Source: Glandiceps talaboti (lineage: Eukaryota; Hemichordata; Enteropneusta; Spengelidae). Taken from it: a stretch of 64,000 bases of DNA. This document shows positions 1-14,000 of this stretch, in pieces (position 1 is the first letter of the stretch; each line of letters begins with the position of its first letter). A model generated the notes under the pieces. It was not told where the DNA came from. It ran no database searches and saw only the letters and a list, made by a program, of their open reading frames with translations. A program made the translations under genes and the position numbers. The stretch is taken from the NCBI RefSeq assembly GCF_964340395.1, contig NC_135550.1:11510408-11574407 (forward strand), written 5' to 3'.

Positions 1-186
1 GCACATGCTCGTATCATCAGGCCACTTAGGCTACTAACGTCAAGCACTACACTTCCGATTAAAATTTCCTTCGTAACCTTTTTCCATTGAATAGATCGTG
101 CGTGGTGATGAGTAACATATTATATCTAACAGAGTTCATATGATAACTGAATATTTGAACCATCCTAACCAATAAAATGTTTGTTC

Positions 187-417
187 TTAGGCGTCGGTGT
201 TAATTCCATGGAAAACGTCAAACTTCTCTGGATTCATGTTCTTTTTACACCAAGCTGATACATGATTTTGGAAATGCATTCTAAATTCTACAATGGTTAA
301 ATCATTCAAAACTCTAGCACTCAATGTAGAGGAGCTATGTTTAGGATTTTTCACAAATTTATGTAAATGACAACCATCGTCATATGCTAAGTACATCAGC
401 AAACATTCACTATGCAT
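187..417 (-). pseudogene. KDZ-like transposase fragment
   Basis: The frame encodes YDDGCHLHKFVKNPKH, RMHFQNHVSAWCKKNMNP and GINTDA. The pattern Asp-Asp-Gly-Cys, then MHFxNHVxxWC and an Asn-Thr-(Glu/Asp) step resembles KDZ-type transposases of animals. Only about 75 residues remain, then a stop; it lies in an intron of XDH copy A on the opposite strand. Family named from memory of the motif pattern, so moderate certainty. Confidence 0.4.
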
Positions 418-421
418 TTAA

Positions 422-766
422 AGTGGCCATATGGATGAAAATTTGTTATTTATTTTGGATTTTTATTTGATAAAACAGCTTCACTATTTTTTCTACTTGA
501 AAAAATAATGTGAAATAACATATACCAAGTCCATGTTCATAACTCAATACATTGCAAAAAGATGCACAAAGTGTAAAAAGTTTGTTATTGTACATACAAT
601 AACAAACATTTTACACATTGTTTAATGTTTTGCCGTTTATTGAGATGTGAACATGGACTTGGTATATGTTATTTCACGTTATTTTTTCAAGTAGAAAAAC
701 ATGGTGAAGCTGTTTTATCAACTAAAAATCCAAAATAAATAACAAATTCTCATCCATATGGCCACT
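422..766. mobile_element. 345-bp palindromic MITE with TTAA target site
   Basis: The two halves are near-complete inverted repeats. Ends read AGTGGCCATATGGATGA and its complement, and TTAA stands directly outside both ends (418-421, 767-770). TTAA duplications are typical of piggyBac and Kolobok transposons. The centre is the palindrome TTGTTATTGTACATACAATA. No coding sequence. Confidence 0.75.
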
Positions 767-1129
767 TTAATATATTTAATACATTTAACTCAAAAATTAT
801 GGTTACACGTTGATTTAGAATATTAGCACTTTGTTTGAACTGTTCAGTCCTAGAGAAGAGAATGACTTTTTAAACTTGCTCAATTGCGACATCTTAAGTT
901 CTCCTGTCTCTGCTGCTGAAACACATGCACTTCATTGAAATTTGATGACAGAATGCATGTGTATATAATTTTCATTATTGTAATGGAAGAGTCTACTACT
1001 TAGTCATATTGAACATTTCATTCTTCATTTGGTTGATTTTATAAACATGCTTTATTCTGTAAAAGTGAAGTTATGACATGAATAAAATTACAGTTCCGTC
1101 AAATATATTTCATACACTCATTGGATGTG

Positions 1130-1312
1130 TTGTATGTATGAAATGTATGAAATGTATTAAATGCAAGCTCCCTGGACTGTCGCCCAGTAATAAAATGTAT
1201 TTTGTGTAACTCTAGAATGTAAAACTAAAAAATGTATTAAATGTATTAAATGCAAGCTCCCCGGGCCTTAGAATGTATTAAATGTATTAAATGCAAGCTC
1301 CCCATGGATGCA
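1130..1312. repeat. Short tandem repeat block
   Basis: The unit AATGTATTAAATGCAAGCTC recurs three times, with varied spacers. The rest of the 770-1887 intron shows nothing else recognisable. Confidence 0.6.
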
Positions 1313-1887
1313 AGCCACAGAAAAATTAAGTATGGGAAACCTGCTAAATTAATTCATTTAGTGTATCGTCAAATATGAGTAAAGACTTCATTCTTATTTT
1401 GGTGCAAGAAAAATTTAGTGGAATGGCTTTTTAGGACGCAAGGTGAAAGTTCACACTACTTGTAAATAACTCATCTTGTCAGCCAGCCTGCCACATTTAG
1501 TAATGCTGACCCCTTTCACAACTGAATATAGAATATGTCAACTCGTAAAGTACATGTATGTTAGCTGGATTTATTTCCATGGAAAAAGCTTTTGCATATA
1601 AATAAATCCACTACTGAAAAATGCAGATGTTAGGAGTACAGATAATTCCAAGAATACACCCAAATTCACACTTGTCATTTGAGTGAGACACAACTTTATA
1701 GTGGTACAGCCTGGTATCCACCGAGTCTGTAGAACACTCACCATATGGGTTAAAGGTCATACTGCCTTCCAGTATTTGGATTATACAGCACATTGTCATA
1801 TTTATAATTAAGTTAATAAGTTATTTTTAGCTATGCATGTACTGGCCTGTGGGATTGTAACATTTTGTTGTAAAAATTTGTTTGTAG

Positions 1888-2055
1888 GAGTTGAAGTTAA
1901 ATTCAAGAATCAATACTATCCAGTCCTCCTTGTACCAACTCACATACCTGAACTAAAGAAAGTTGAAATAACCAATGATGGAGTGGTGTTTGGTGCATCT
2001 GTGACACTGTCAACAATAGACCTAGTATTGAAAACACAGATTCCAAAACTACCAG
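1888..2055 (+). CDS. XDH: XDH copy A, window exon 1 (FAD domain)
   Basis: Encodes [16 protein letters not shown] and following residues of the FAD domain. The first two bases complete a codon from an exon outside the window, and one base carries over. The acceptor is TTTGTAG and the donor GTGATG. Confidence 0.9.
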
Positions 2056-5000
2056 GTGATGAATTAACTTCTTATTAAAATGACCATGTGGATGGGAAAG
2101 AGGTTTTTACGTTAGATTGGGCTGAAATTTAATGGGGATGCATCTGGAGGCATATAGATGAAAAAATATTAAGCATATAATATTTTCATCAGTGATATGC
2201 AAATTAGGTATAAAAATGTGAATTTTTGGTCAAAAACGTATATCTCAAGTAGTTGGTCAATATGAGACTGAAACTTGGTGACATATTTCTAGAAGTGTTA
2301 TTATGCTGATTTTCTTCAAAATTTTTTGACACCATTGGCCCTAGCAACTGTGACCACACCCATAGCAACAGCCAAACGGTGGTGTATTTTCACAAAGATA
2401 ACAGGGATTCTTAGACAAATGAACAAACATTCAAAAAATGTATGCAAATATGCCTAGCAACAAGACCACGCCCATGGCAACAGCCAAATCATCACATATA
2501 TTGCAAAGATAACTAGGGATTAAGACAAGTGAATAAACATTCAAAAAATGTATGTTAATGTGCTTAGCAACAAGACCACACCCATAGCGACAGCCAAATG
2601 ATCACTTATATTGCAGAGATAACAGGGATTAATAGACAAATGAATGAACATTAAAAAAATGTATGCAAATATACCTAGCAACTAGACCACGCCCATAGCA
2701 AACGTCAAATGATCACGTATATTGCAAAGATGACATCAGGAATTCATAGACAAGTATTAAAACGAACATTCAAAACATGTATGCTAACATATCTAGCAAC
2801 ATGACCACATCCATAGCAACAGCTGAATGATTGTGTATATTGTAAAGATAACAACAGGGTTGGATAGGCATCTGGATAATCATTCAACAAATAAACACCT
2901 ATACCAAGCATTGATCAGCATGTGGGTAAACATTTTAAACTGTACAGTTGTGCTACAATGCCATTGGCGCTATTTTTTCATCAAATAACCAAAGATACAT
3001 GTATATTCACTAAATATTGGTCAATTAGTTATAATAAAAAAAAGACATAGTGTCTGTTAATTAGGTAGTGTATTTTGAGCAAAAGCTCAGTTTTGAATTT
3101 GTCATCATGTTAAGACTCTACTAGTTGTAACTGGAGTATCATTTTTTGATCCGACAACCACAATATATATACAGAAAGTTGTTAACATGAAACATTATAC
3201 ATGTTATTCAGTCGTTGTTATTATCCATATGCAGTACAGAAACAGTTTGAAGTCATGATCGCTGTTGAGGGCACTGAGTTTTGGATGCGATAATTGTAAA
3301 GTACAGCATAAAAAACTAATATTGGTTGTAATCTGAAAACTGTTCACCACATCTATGTTGTACCAGGTGTTTAAGTTTCACGACTATTTTCTCTGCTTTC
3401 AGATTACAAATGTGGTGTGTTTGCTGCTGTGGTGGAAATGTTACGATGGTTTGCCGGACATCAAATTCGAAATGTTGCTGTATGTATTAGTATGCTATAT
3501 ATAGTGTCATTTTTCAATGCAATACTGTACCGTGCATGAATGAGCAAATTATTAATGCATGGTTGCTATTAGTTTTCACAGCTATTATATTCAATTCTCT
3601 GGATAGAACATATTTTCAATCACACCTTCAAACATTTACTTTTTGAAATTTAATATTGAAATACCCAATATAGATTATAATATCTTGCACTGAAACTATT
3701 CTCAATATTCAGCACTATTTGCCCTTATGGGGCTGGCTATGATGAAAGATACAGTAAAGGTAGCCTTTTTTGTTATCAGAATTTTTTAGATATTTTTTAG
3801 TTCAAAGGTTAATTTTTATGAAGTACCTAGCCTGGTACATTTTCTTGATGTATGTGAAGACATTTTAGATGAGCAAAAATTAGTCTTTAGTGATAATGTC
3901 CATGTTTATACATATCCGAGATAAAATTATAAAAAAATTATTTAAAAAAATATACATTAAAATTTGTTACCTGAAATAGAATATTACTGCCTAGGTGCAT
4001 CATAAAAATGAGGAATGTTCTATTTCTTGGTCGACACCATAACTTCCACTCCATGTGCTTCACATGCATAGGCACACTTAAGAATAAGTCGACCTTCTTG
4101 TTCTATTTTGAGGTAAAAAGCTATTGCAGGTACCATGAATTGTATATCACTGTTTTAATAGTAGGTACAGCCCAATTCACGTTAGCATTTACCGAGTCTG
4201 TTGGACACCTACACAGAAACCAATAAGAAACTGCACATTCTACACTAAGCTATCAAGTCCCTAATGTCTTGCTACATTTTGTCTAAACATAACAAACCAT
4301 TAATTAACATATGGCAACTAGACACAGACACATTGGTGCCAATGTTTTGACATATGCATTAATTTTGATTTCTGCATGGATGCACGTTTATTTCATTTTA
4401 AGAAATTGTATTCATTCAATCTTGCTATCTTCAAGTGTATAGCATGAGCAGTTTGTTGTTGGTTTCTGCATGTTGTATCAAAGATAGCCAGTGAACACTA
4501 ACATGAAATGGACTGTATATGTGTACATGCAATGAATTCATCTACAGTTCCTCAGTAATGGAATGTATAAATCTCTTTCATCTAGCCATGGTGCATTGGT
4601 AACAGTGATATTTACCATTGGAATTCAGTGAAATTACTCACATGCCTGTAATGTACAGACAGATAAATTTGAGTCTTATTTGCAAAGTTAGATGGAATGT
4701 TAAATACGCCACATTTCAATACGCCACATTTTGGTTTATATCAGAGAGATAAAACATTTCATGGTTTGGCCACTAGGAGTGCTGTTCACAAGTTGTTTTG
4801 GGGCCAAAATAGTTGAGTATTGTAGCATAAAGACAGCAGACACTAAATTACAACTAATCATAATTTCTGTGTTGTTGTCACTGTACTGTACATCTTATTA
4901 CCGACTACCAATAATCAAAACTTGCCTAACCTTTACTGTAATACTCTTTAAGAAAACATGGTGTCCTAAATTACACACATGTCGTGTACATGGTGTCGTC

Positions 5001-8000
5001 CACCTTGCCATACAGTCAGTAACTATGATCCAATTTTATCCTTCAATTTGCTAAACGTCGGACACCCTCATGTGATCCTTATGTACAAAGATGGGCAGAA
5101 CTTTGGTAACTGGAATATAGAGTACGTTTTACAAGAAACCTTCAAGACAACAAAAAACATAGACAATGGATGAGTCCCTTTTTCAGTCTAGTATTCTCCT
5201 TCATCATTTCTTTTTTTATCAGCAATTGTAACCATTATTTTAACTATAGGCTGTTGGTGGTAATATTATGACAGCTAGTCCAATATCAGATCTCAATCCA
5301 CTCTTCATGGCTGCCGGATGTAAACTTACATTGGCCTCCAAAAGTAAGTCACCTTACAATATTATCATGTGAAAGATATTATTAAAGATATGATCTTTGA
5401 ATATTTAGTATTTATATATTTAGATATTTGTGGTCCCAAAATGAGCTTTCTATGAATTTAATACTTAAACATATGGCATATGTACCAACAATCATTGTAC
5501 AGTTCAAGTGTACATTTACCCGTTATGAACATAGTGAACAAGACATGAATACATCATTTATCGGATTTTCTCCAAAATTTCACACTTTTTGAGTTTCCCT
5601 GAATGTTGTACCGCATCTCATACTTATGAGTAGCCAGCCAACCAGAATCTGTCTTACAATATAACACTCAACATTCGTAATTGAAAGAAAGAGAACCACC
5701 AAACAATAATTTAGATAGTATCGTTGTCTGTGCTCAGCTGCTCAAGTTCGTTTTCAACAGAGTGCTCTGAAGTACTGTACCTGTATGTTTTGACACATTC
5801 TCATTTGTTGAGTAAATCCACTCAGTGCCCGTTTGGCTCAAGAACACCTATGGTATTGTGTCAGATTAGGTATTATGCGCTTACAGACCAAAAAATGAAC
5901 AAACAACAATAAACGTAAGAGCTACATAAAGAAATCGCGCCGAGTTCACTACATCAGATTTTAATAAGGGAGACCAACATTGTAACATAAAACTTTTTCA
6001 TCAAACTAGTAATTTCACTTTTCATTATGTTCCCTAGATGGTACCAGACAGGTTGCCATGGGTGACGGTTTCTTCACAGGGTATAGGAAAACTATTGTTG
6101 AACCAGAAGAAGTCCTTGTATCTATTCACATTCCACACACAAGAGAAGTATGTATGATCAAATACTATTTTGTAATCGATATAACTAATTTCATAAATGC
6201 TTTCATTTAAATCTCAAATCATAAAATATTAAATCATTTTCTTTTAATTTCCTGCAGGATGAATATTTCTATGGTTACAAGCAATCTCCTAGACGAGAGG
6301 ATGATATTGCCATTGTGAACGCCGGAATGAGAGTACTCTTTGAGAGTGGTACTAACATTATCAAAGACTTGGCTCTCAGTTATGGTGGTATGGCACCTAC
6401 CACAGTTATGGCTAAGCGGACGATGGACGCCTTAATAGGAAGGTGGGATAGTACATGCTTTTCATATACATCATTTATTTTTACAACACTCAAAAAAATT
6501 CTCAAAATAAGAAATGAGATAAGAAAAAAGTCACTGAAAAAGGACGAACAATCAATTTTGTTCTCACGATTTTCTGGATTTCTAATATTATTTTCTCTTC
6601 ATTTCAAATAAAGTTTTAATAAGTGTTTCCTGTTAATGTTTTTTTCCTATTTCACAGGGATCAGTGAGCATGTAATTGATCGATTGGTCATTCGATTTAT
6701 TGATTGATGTATTATTTGGTTGAATGAATGATCAATTGAATTATTAATTTTTGTGGTGAAATAAAACCTTTGTGTGTGATATTGATCAGTTGACTCAGAC
6801 ATTGATTTATGTGGTGATATAAAACTTTTTTCTTCTTTGCCTGCTATTTTTCTTTCTTTCAGCTGTACATAATTCTCTCTTTATTGGCTAATAAAGACAC
6901 TTTGTCCATATTTTCTGGGAGATTATCACACCAGACAAACACTCAAACATGCACTAACAAGGAAGAAAGAGAGCTCTCTTTTATACTAGTTAGTGTATAA
7001 ATGAGTGTGATAATCTCCCAGAAGACAAGAGATAAAGCAAATTTTTGTGGTAACTGAACCCAGCTAATTATGGGATTAAGGGTGTTTTAATTTAGATAAG
7101 AGGAGAAGAATGGACAAGATGTCTTTATTTCTTCAATAAAGAGAGAATTATGTAAAGCTGAAAGAGCGAAAAGTATCCAGGGAAAGAAGAAAAAAAGTTT
7201 TACATCACAACAATGATTACATCACCACAAAAATGAGTCAATTGATCAATATCACACACAAAGTAAGTTTTATTTCACCACAAAAATTAATCATTCAATC
7301 AAATGATAAATCAATTAATAAATTGATTGATCGATCAGTCAGTTACATGCTCGCTGACCCCTGTGCCTATTTCCTACCTGTTATCAATGTCTTATCAAAG
7401 TTTATCAGCTTTGCATTTATTAGTAGCTTGCTAATCTGAGCAAAAAATTCACTACTTATTTGCCCAATTAATGCAGTAGGCAGTAAGTGTAAACATCCAC
7501 TGATCCACTAATGGCAGTCTGTGTAAGAAATGTGATAAAAGATAACTGAATCATTCATTCTAACACAGATAAGTAACACTCTGTGTTTTATTTATCTGTG
7601 ATTCTAAGAGTACATGTCAGCATAAAATTCTGACATTCAAGTAGTCTTGCTGCTAGACGTTCAGGCTTTCTTTTGATGCTATAACTATAAGCGAACGAAG
7701 TTCGCATGTGAGGGCCTGCCCGAACAGTCTAGCGAATGTCATTTTCAGACCGGACATTCCATTGAGATTACGATAAGCGGTGGGTTGGGCCATATATGCA
7801 TATATATACTTTAATATATTCAATCTCTGCATGCAGGTGTTGACAAACACATTTATGTCTTACTATGTCTTATCAGTTTATGGTAATTGTGTTTGATGAG
7901 TGTGTAGACGTTGTCATTCACACATTTTAGTTAACGCATTGGTGGTTATTTTTACAAGCCCCTCCTTAAGATGAATATGCATGAAAATTTAGCTATTGTC

Positions 8001-11000
8001 CTCTGTTTGTGCTTGTCGCTAATACGGTTCGCTGATTGGTAGTTATTTATATCCTGATGACATTCGCTAGACCTCGGATGTTCCATCCTCGATAGCGTTG
8101 TTCGGCTGTGTGTCGTATTTTATCGGAAGAACATCCGAGGGCTAGCTGATAGACTAACATTCAAGCTGTTCAAACCATAAGTGGCCATAGTCTTTTCATG
8201 CAATAGACTCCCTAGGCTAAGGACTTTTCATGCAAAGGACTCCCTAGGTGAAGGACTTTTCCTGTACAGAGTAGGATCTTACCTCTTCTACAGTTATCAA
8301 CTTTAACTTGAAGGGAATAATAAAATATAGTTAATCCTCATTTTCTTTATCCACACATTACAAACATGTTGTCAAAATGAAATGAATATCAATTTACCCA
8401 GATATGAGGTGAAGAGGTGAAAAGTGGGCTTATGCAAATGAGTAAACTTGCCTGCATATATATGAATATAGTATTTTATTTGCCACAAACTCAAAATCAT
8501 ATCAACATAACAAGAGAGAAAGTAAAAGAGACAGTGGAATAAATATTACACATAAACTGATGGATGAATACAGAGTTTATGGCTGGACCACAAAAATAGT
8601 TTGAAACAAACTAGTCAAGTTTGTGGCCCATACTACAATTGATTATAGATGTAGATGTGGGCTGGGAACCGGACTGTCTGCATATATGCAGACATGGCAT
8701 TGTAAGGGGTTAAAACACTGCAAGTCGTCTGATATGTAAACCTAAGGGTCACATGCTATGGAAAGCTTAGACAGTAACTGTAACTAGAAAAGATCAAACA
8801 AAAACTTTGATGCTAAGCATAATTAAAGTTACACGATTTACCAAAGACTTTAAATTCCCTTGTGACCTCGGGCATCATGCAAGTAGGTCAAATGGTGGTA
8901 TGAACTTTGGATGTGTGACCCAGTTTCCAAAGTGACGCATCATGTTTGCCAACAAACGATAGGTACTATATCCATATATGCCAGTATCAGACGACCACTG
9001 GACTAGGTTTTTTTTTAACAATTATATTTTACTCCAGGAAATGGAATGATGGTTTGATTGATAGTGTGTGTGAATACCTTGCTGAAGATCTTCCTCTGTC
9101 ACCGTCTGCTCCTGGTGGAATGATAGAATACCGGAGAACTCTGACTGCCAGCTTCTTCTTCAAATTCTATCTGAGTGTATTGGATAAACTAAATGCGAAA
9201 GAGGTATGGCACTATGGTACTTGAAGATTCACAGTATTAAAATGTACTGACAACTAAATGAAACACAATACTTTGAATAAAATATTTTTCAATGTCACCA
9301 AAGTGGGTATTAGACAGTTGTGTAAGAGATTGTTAATATCGAAATTTCTTTTGTTATTATATATCTTGTAAAAGACATCACTATGTTTGATGGAGTCAGA
9401 ACATGATGTTTTCGTTAATTCCATGCAAATATCCTGCAAGTTTTCAAAGAAAGTCTATTGACAAATTGAAGTTTCTGATATGTGAAGCAATGAAAATAGG
9501 TATTCAAGAACTAATCAGTGGTGTATTCTACAATTTGAAAGTGACAAAAATGTTTTCACAAAATTGTGCACACTGGTGGGATATTTGTCTGACTTTAATG
9601 AACTAAAATCTGAGAGAACAAATCAGAGAGTTGTAGGTAAAATATTGTAAAGTACTGGTGACCTGAAATGGTGGTCTACATCACGTTGGCTAGAGATGGA
9701 CTAGTAGAGTACATACAGCATCTACTTCAAATTTGCTGTGATTAAGTTATCTCCTCATGATAGTTGTATGTTTGCTTAGCACTACATGTTGATCAATAAG
9801 TTTACTGATAACAGTTATCTTATCATTTGTTGACAGGTAGCAGAGGCATCCGTTCCATACTCATTCAGAAGTAGCCTGTCTGGAATTCAGAAGGACAGTA
9901 TACGCAGCACTCAAATGTACCAGGTAGTTTGTTCAGACTTTCACTGTATAAGGGACACATTATGACATACCCATAGCAGTATATGTCTATGAATGTCAGC
10001 CATATTATGACCTCTGACTCATGATAACCGCAGTTTTAAAGCACCACTTCCTTATTTGAAACGCTTCCATCACTTCCCTGTTTATAGCCTCCAGGTGAAA
10101 GATTTCGAATAATATCTTGCTAGAAACTTACTGTGTATCTAGTTAACTCTTTTAAAATGCGGGTCTAAGTAGTGTGTAAACAGATGTGAACTTAATTACC
10201 TGACTAAGAATTTCTTCAAATTCAAGAGAAAGCTTTTTTTTCTGAGGATGAATTTCAGTATAAAAACCTGAATATCTTGTGAAAAATATTATTCTTATAA
10301 AGAACTGAAAAATATTTGCAACATTGGATTCTGAGGGCACACAGATGAAAGAAGACTTTTTGCTGACTAACGTAATACCTACACAATCTTCTGTATAGTG
10401 TTGGACTTGTCAAAGTGTCCAGTCCAGTGCTATATAGTAGGGGTATACAGAAGTAACATACTTGTATTACGAAATGACATCAAAGATAAGTTTAGTGACA
10501 CTGATTCATCATACCAAGCTGTATTAGCGCCCTCACTCAGGCAAGGGCTCAGTGCTTTTGTTTTTGACATGATATTAAAAACTTTTCTTTTTGTTTTGAC
10601 AGGAAGTTGCACCAGGTCAACCTGTTGATGATGCTGTAGGTAGACCAATGGTTCATTCATCTGCCTTCAAACAAGCTACAGGAGAAGCTCGCTATTGTGA
10701 TGACATTCCCCCAATACAAGGTATCTAGAGATAACAGGCGTTACAAACTGAACATGATGTTGTACTGTAGTAAACAACAAACAATAATTGAAAATTTTGA
10801 AGGAAAAGTCCAGTAAGACTAATAATTTCTGCATTTATTACACGTGTTGATTACTACTTCTATCAACTTTAGTGACTTAAGGGGGGGGGGGGATAAAATA
10901 GCATCTCAATAACTAACTCAACTTTGAAATCTTGTAACAAAATCCTACTGCACTTGACATGTGTTCAACCATATTGGACTTTCCTGCTGCAAGGGTTTAT

Positions 11001-14000
11001 GGGGAAACCTCTGGTGATGACATCATTTTTACCACAATCTCTTTGTCTTGACACTCTTTGAAGTCTTCATCAGTTACTGCACAGTAACTACAGTAGCTTT
11101 CCCTAATTCATCGCTAGGTGTCGTCCTTCCATAGTACTATAAAAGCCTGAAAAGGCTACCTTACGTCATTACCTTTCTTCACGCTGTAACGGTAACATCT
11201 CAGACAGTGTTACCGGTCGTTCCTTCCTCATTTACTATGTCAGGGAAAGGCAAGTCGAAAAAAGGCAAGAAGTCTTGTAAGTCGTCCGTATCTGTTACTC
11301 AGCCGAACGTAAGACGGGACTCAACGCCAGTAAACCCTGATGAAGACAATAATACCGTTACCAACAGTATCGTCTCCGAGGTTTCAGAAACCGAAGAAGT
11401 TTTACCTACAGCTATTGAAGACTTTCCTTCGACTAGTTCTGCTCCAGATTCCATTCTTCAAATAGCGACGCAAGTCGCACAACTTCTAGCCCAGCAGCGG
11501 TCGGATAGCGCACCGGGCGGACCACGTACACGTAGTGACCAAGACCAGGTCGACGGTATTAGCATAACACATGCTTCCACATGCGGGCCGCCATCTTGTA
11601 GTTGTACGCCCACTCAACAGGCAGGGTTACCGAGTTTGAGTATTGGTAGGAAACACAAAACTTCGAGGGTAAGTGCACCAATTCCTACAAAGCAGAGACG
11701 TATTGTACAAACCGAGTATGATAATTCCGGGTCCGAAGTGAGTGATTCTGACAAGTCTGGTAATTCTGAAGTTGCGTCTTCTCTGCCTATAACAGTTTCA
11801 TCCTGGAACGAGCCTATATTTGACGAATCCACGTCTGCGTATGCTCAAGTTCCTGACTATCACGCTGCTGTTCCGGGTTGGAACATGGACGCCTCCACGG
11901 CCGAATGGTTCTCTAGAAGAGCAGACCGTCCCTTATCGTATTCTGTAGTTCAACAGTTAAAAGAGAAGTACACGGTACCAGACCAATTCGAGCCATACTT
12001 CAAGGCACAGGAATTGCCGTCTTCCGTACAGAATCTAATCAAATCTAGCAAGTCAAGCTATCGTAACCATGACCGTCCGTATTACAAGGTTCATCAGAAC
12101 TTTAACTTGTCTATTCGCCCAGTTCTTCAAGCCCTGGAAACCATTATTTCTCCAGAATTTGACCCGGTACAGCACGTACCAACAATTAGAGAGGCACTTG
12201 GAGATGCTATCCATCTTATGACTACTGCGAGCTACGCGCTAGCTGAGGTTCGTCAGGCAAGATTGAAGCCATTCTTTCGTAGTGAATACAAAGATTTATT
12301 ACAAGATGCCAAGCCGACATCACAGGGATTTTTTGGTGGAAACTTGGTAAAGGCCATAAACGACTCCAAGAAGTCAGTCAATGCTTTTCGTATCGTTTCC
12401 AGAAATGACAACAGGTCAGTCAAACAAACCGGAAACCAGTCTGGATATTACAAGGGTGGAAAAAACTATCAACGAAACAACTACAACCAAGACAATAAGA
12501 AGAAGTACCAAAAGGGCTCAGGCAGACCACAAGGAAAAGGTAATTACACCTCTTCCAACCAGAATAAGCAGTGAACTTGTAAAGTCATCAATACCAGTTG
12601 CAGGCAGACTCCAGTATTTCCTAAATACTTGGAAAACAATTACACAAAACACTTGGATTTCAAAGGTCATTCAAGGTTACAAACTTCAGTTAACATCAAC
12701 TCCAGTTCAGTCAATCCAGCCAATTACCAACCCAACATCCAGCAAGCAGTATCAAATCATTCAGACAGAAATAGAAAATTTACTTCACAAGCAGGCCATA
12801 GTTCCAGTCAAACATCAACCAGGTCAGTTTGTTTCCAGAATTTTCACTGTTCCAAAACCATCAGGGGATTACAGGGTAATCATAGACCTCAAAGAACTGA
12901 ACAGACACATCAAAAAGATATCTTTCAAAATGGAGAGCCATCCTGTCATAGAACAGTTGTTAAGCCAGGGTTATTTCATGACGTCAATAGATCTCACAGA
13001 TGCATACTTCATGATTCCCATTCATGCAGATCATCAAAAATATCTTTGTTTCCAGTGGATAGACCAGCGCTACCAATACACTTGCCTACCATTCGGGCTC
13101 ACTTCAGCACCAAGGCTATTCACAAAGGTTATGAAAATCCCACTTGCTCATGCTCGTTCACGGGGAATCCTTTGCAGCAGTTTCATAGACGATATAATCA
13201 ATGTAGCAGAAACCAGAGAACTGTGTCAGAGAAACAACAACTACCTTCTAGGTCTCTTCCAACGACTCGGGTTCATACCCAACTTGAAAAAATCACATCT
13301 AATCCCAACACAGGTACTCACCCATCTAGGTCGTACCTACAACACAGAGCTGATGACAGTCTCATTACCTCAGGACAAGCTACAAACCATTATCGGATTT
13401 GCAACCCACCTCTTAAACAGACAGTCAGTCTCTTTGCGTCAATTAGCAAGAATGTTGGGATTAATAGAAAACGCAAGGGGTTCCATGGCCATTGCTGCAT
13501 GCCATTATCGAAGTCTACAACGTCAGTTAGTTCACAAGGTTTTTCCAGAAGTCTCTTGGGAAATCCCAATACTCCTTTCAAAGGAGTCGAAGTCCGATCT
13601 TCAGTGGTGGATAAATCAGGCCTCCACACACAACGGTCGACTGATACATCCTCCACCTCCAGACTTAACTATCCAGGCAGATGCCTCACTCAGTGGTTGG
13701 GGAGCAGTATGTGGTCATCAGGCAACACAGGGACGTTGGACTTTACAGGAAAAGGAATTACATATCAACATTCTGGAAATAAAGGCCGCTCTTCTATCCA
13801 TACAGACATTTGTCCAAAACAGGTCAGACCTCTCCGTAACAGTACAGCTAGACAACACGTCAGCAGTGGCTTATCTAAATCACCAGGGGGGAGTCAGATC
13901 CAGGGAACTATGTGCAGTAGCCCTACAAGTTTGGCAATTGTGCGAAACTCAAAATATTACCCTTGCAGTAGAATACTTACCAGGAATAGACAATACATTA

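Noticed and set aside
4731-5054. 107-codon frame on the + strand
   Set aside because: Falls inside a dispersed repeat whose other copies do not keep the frame.
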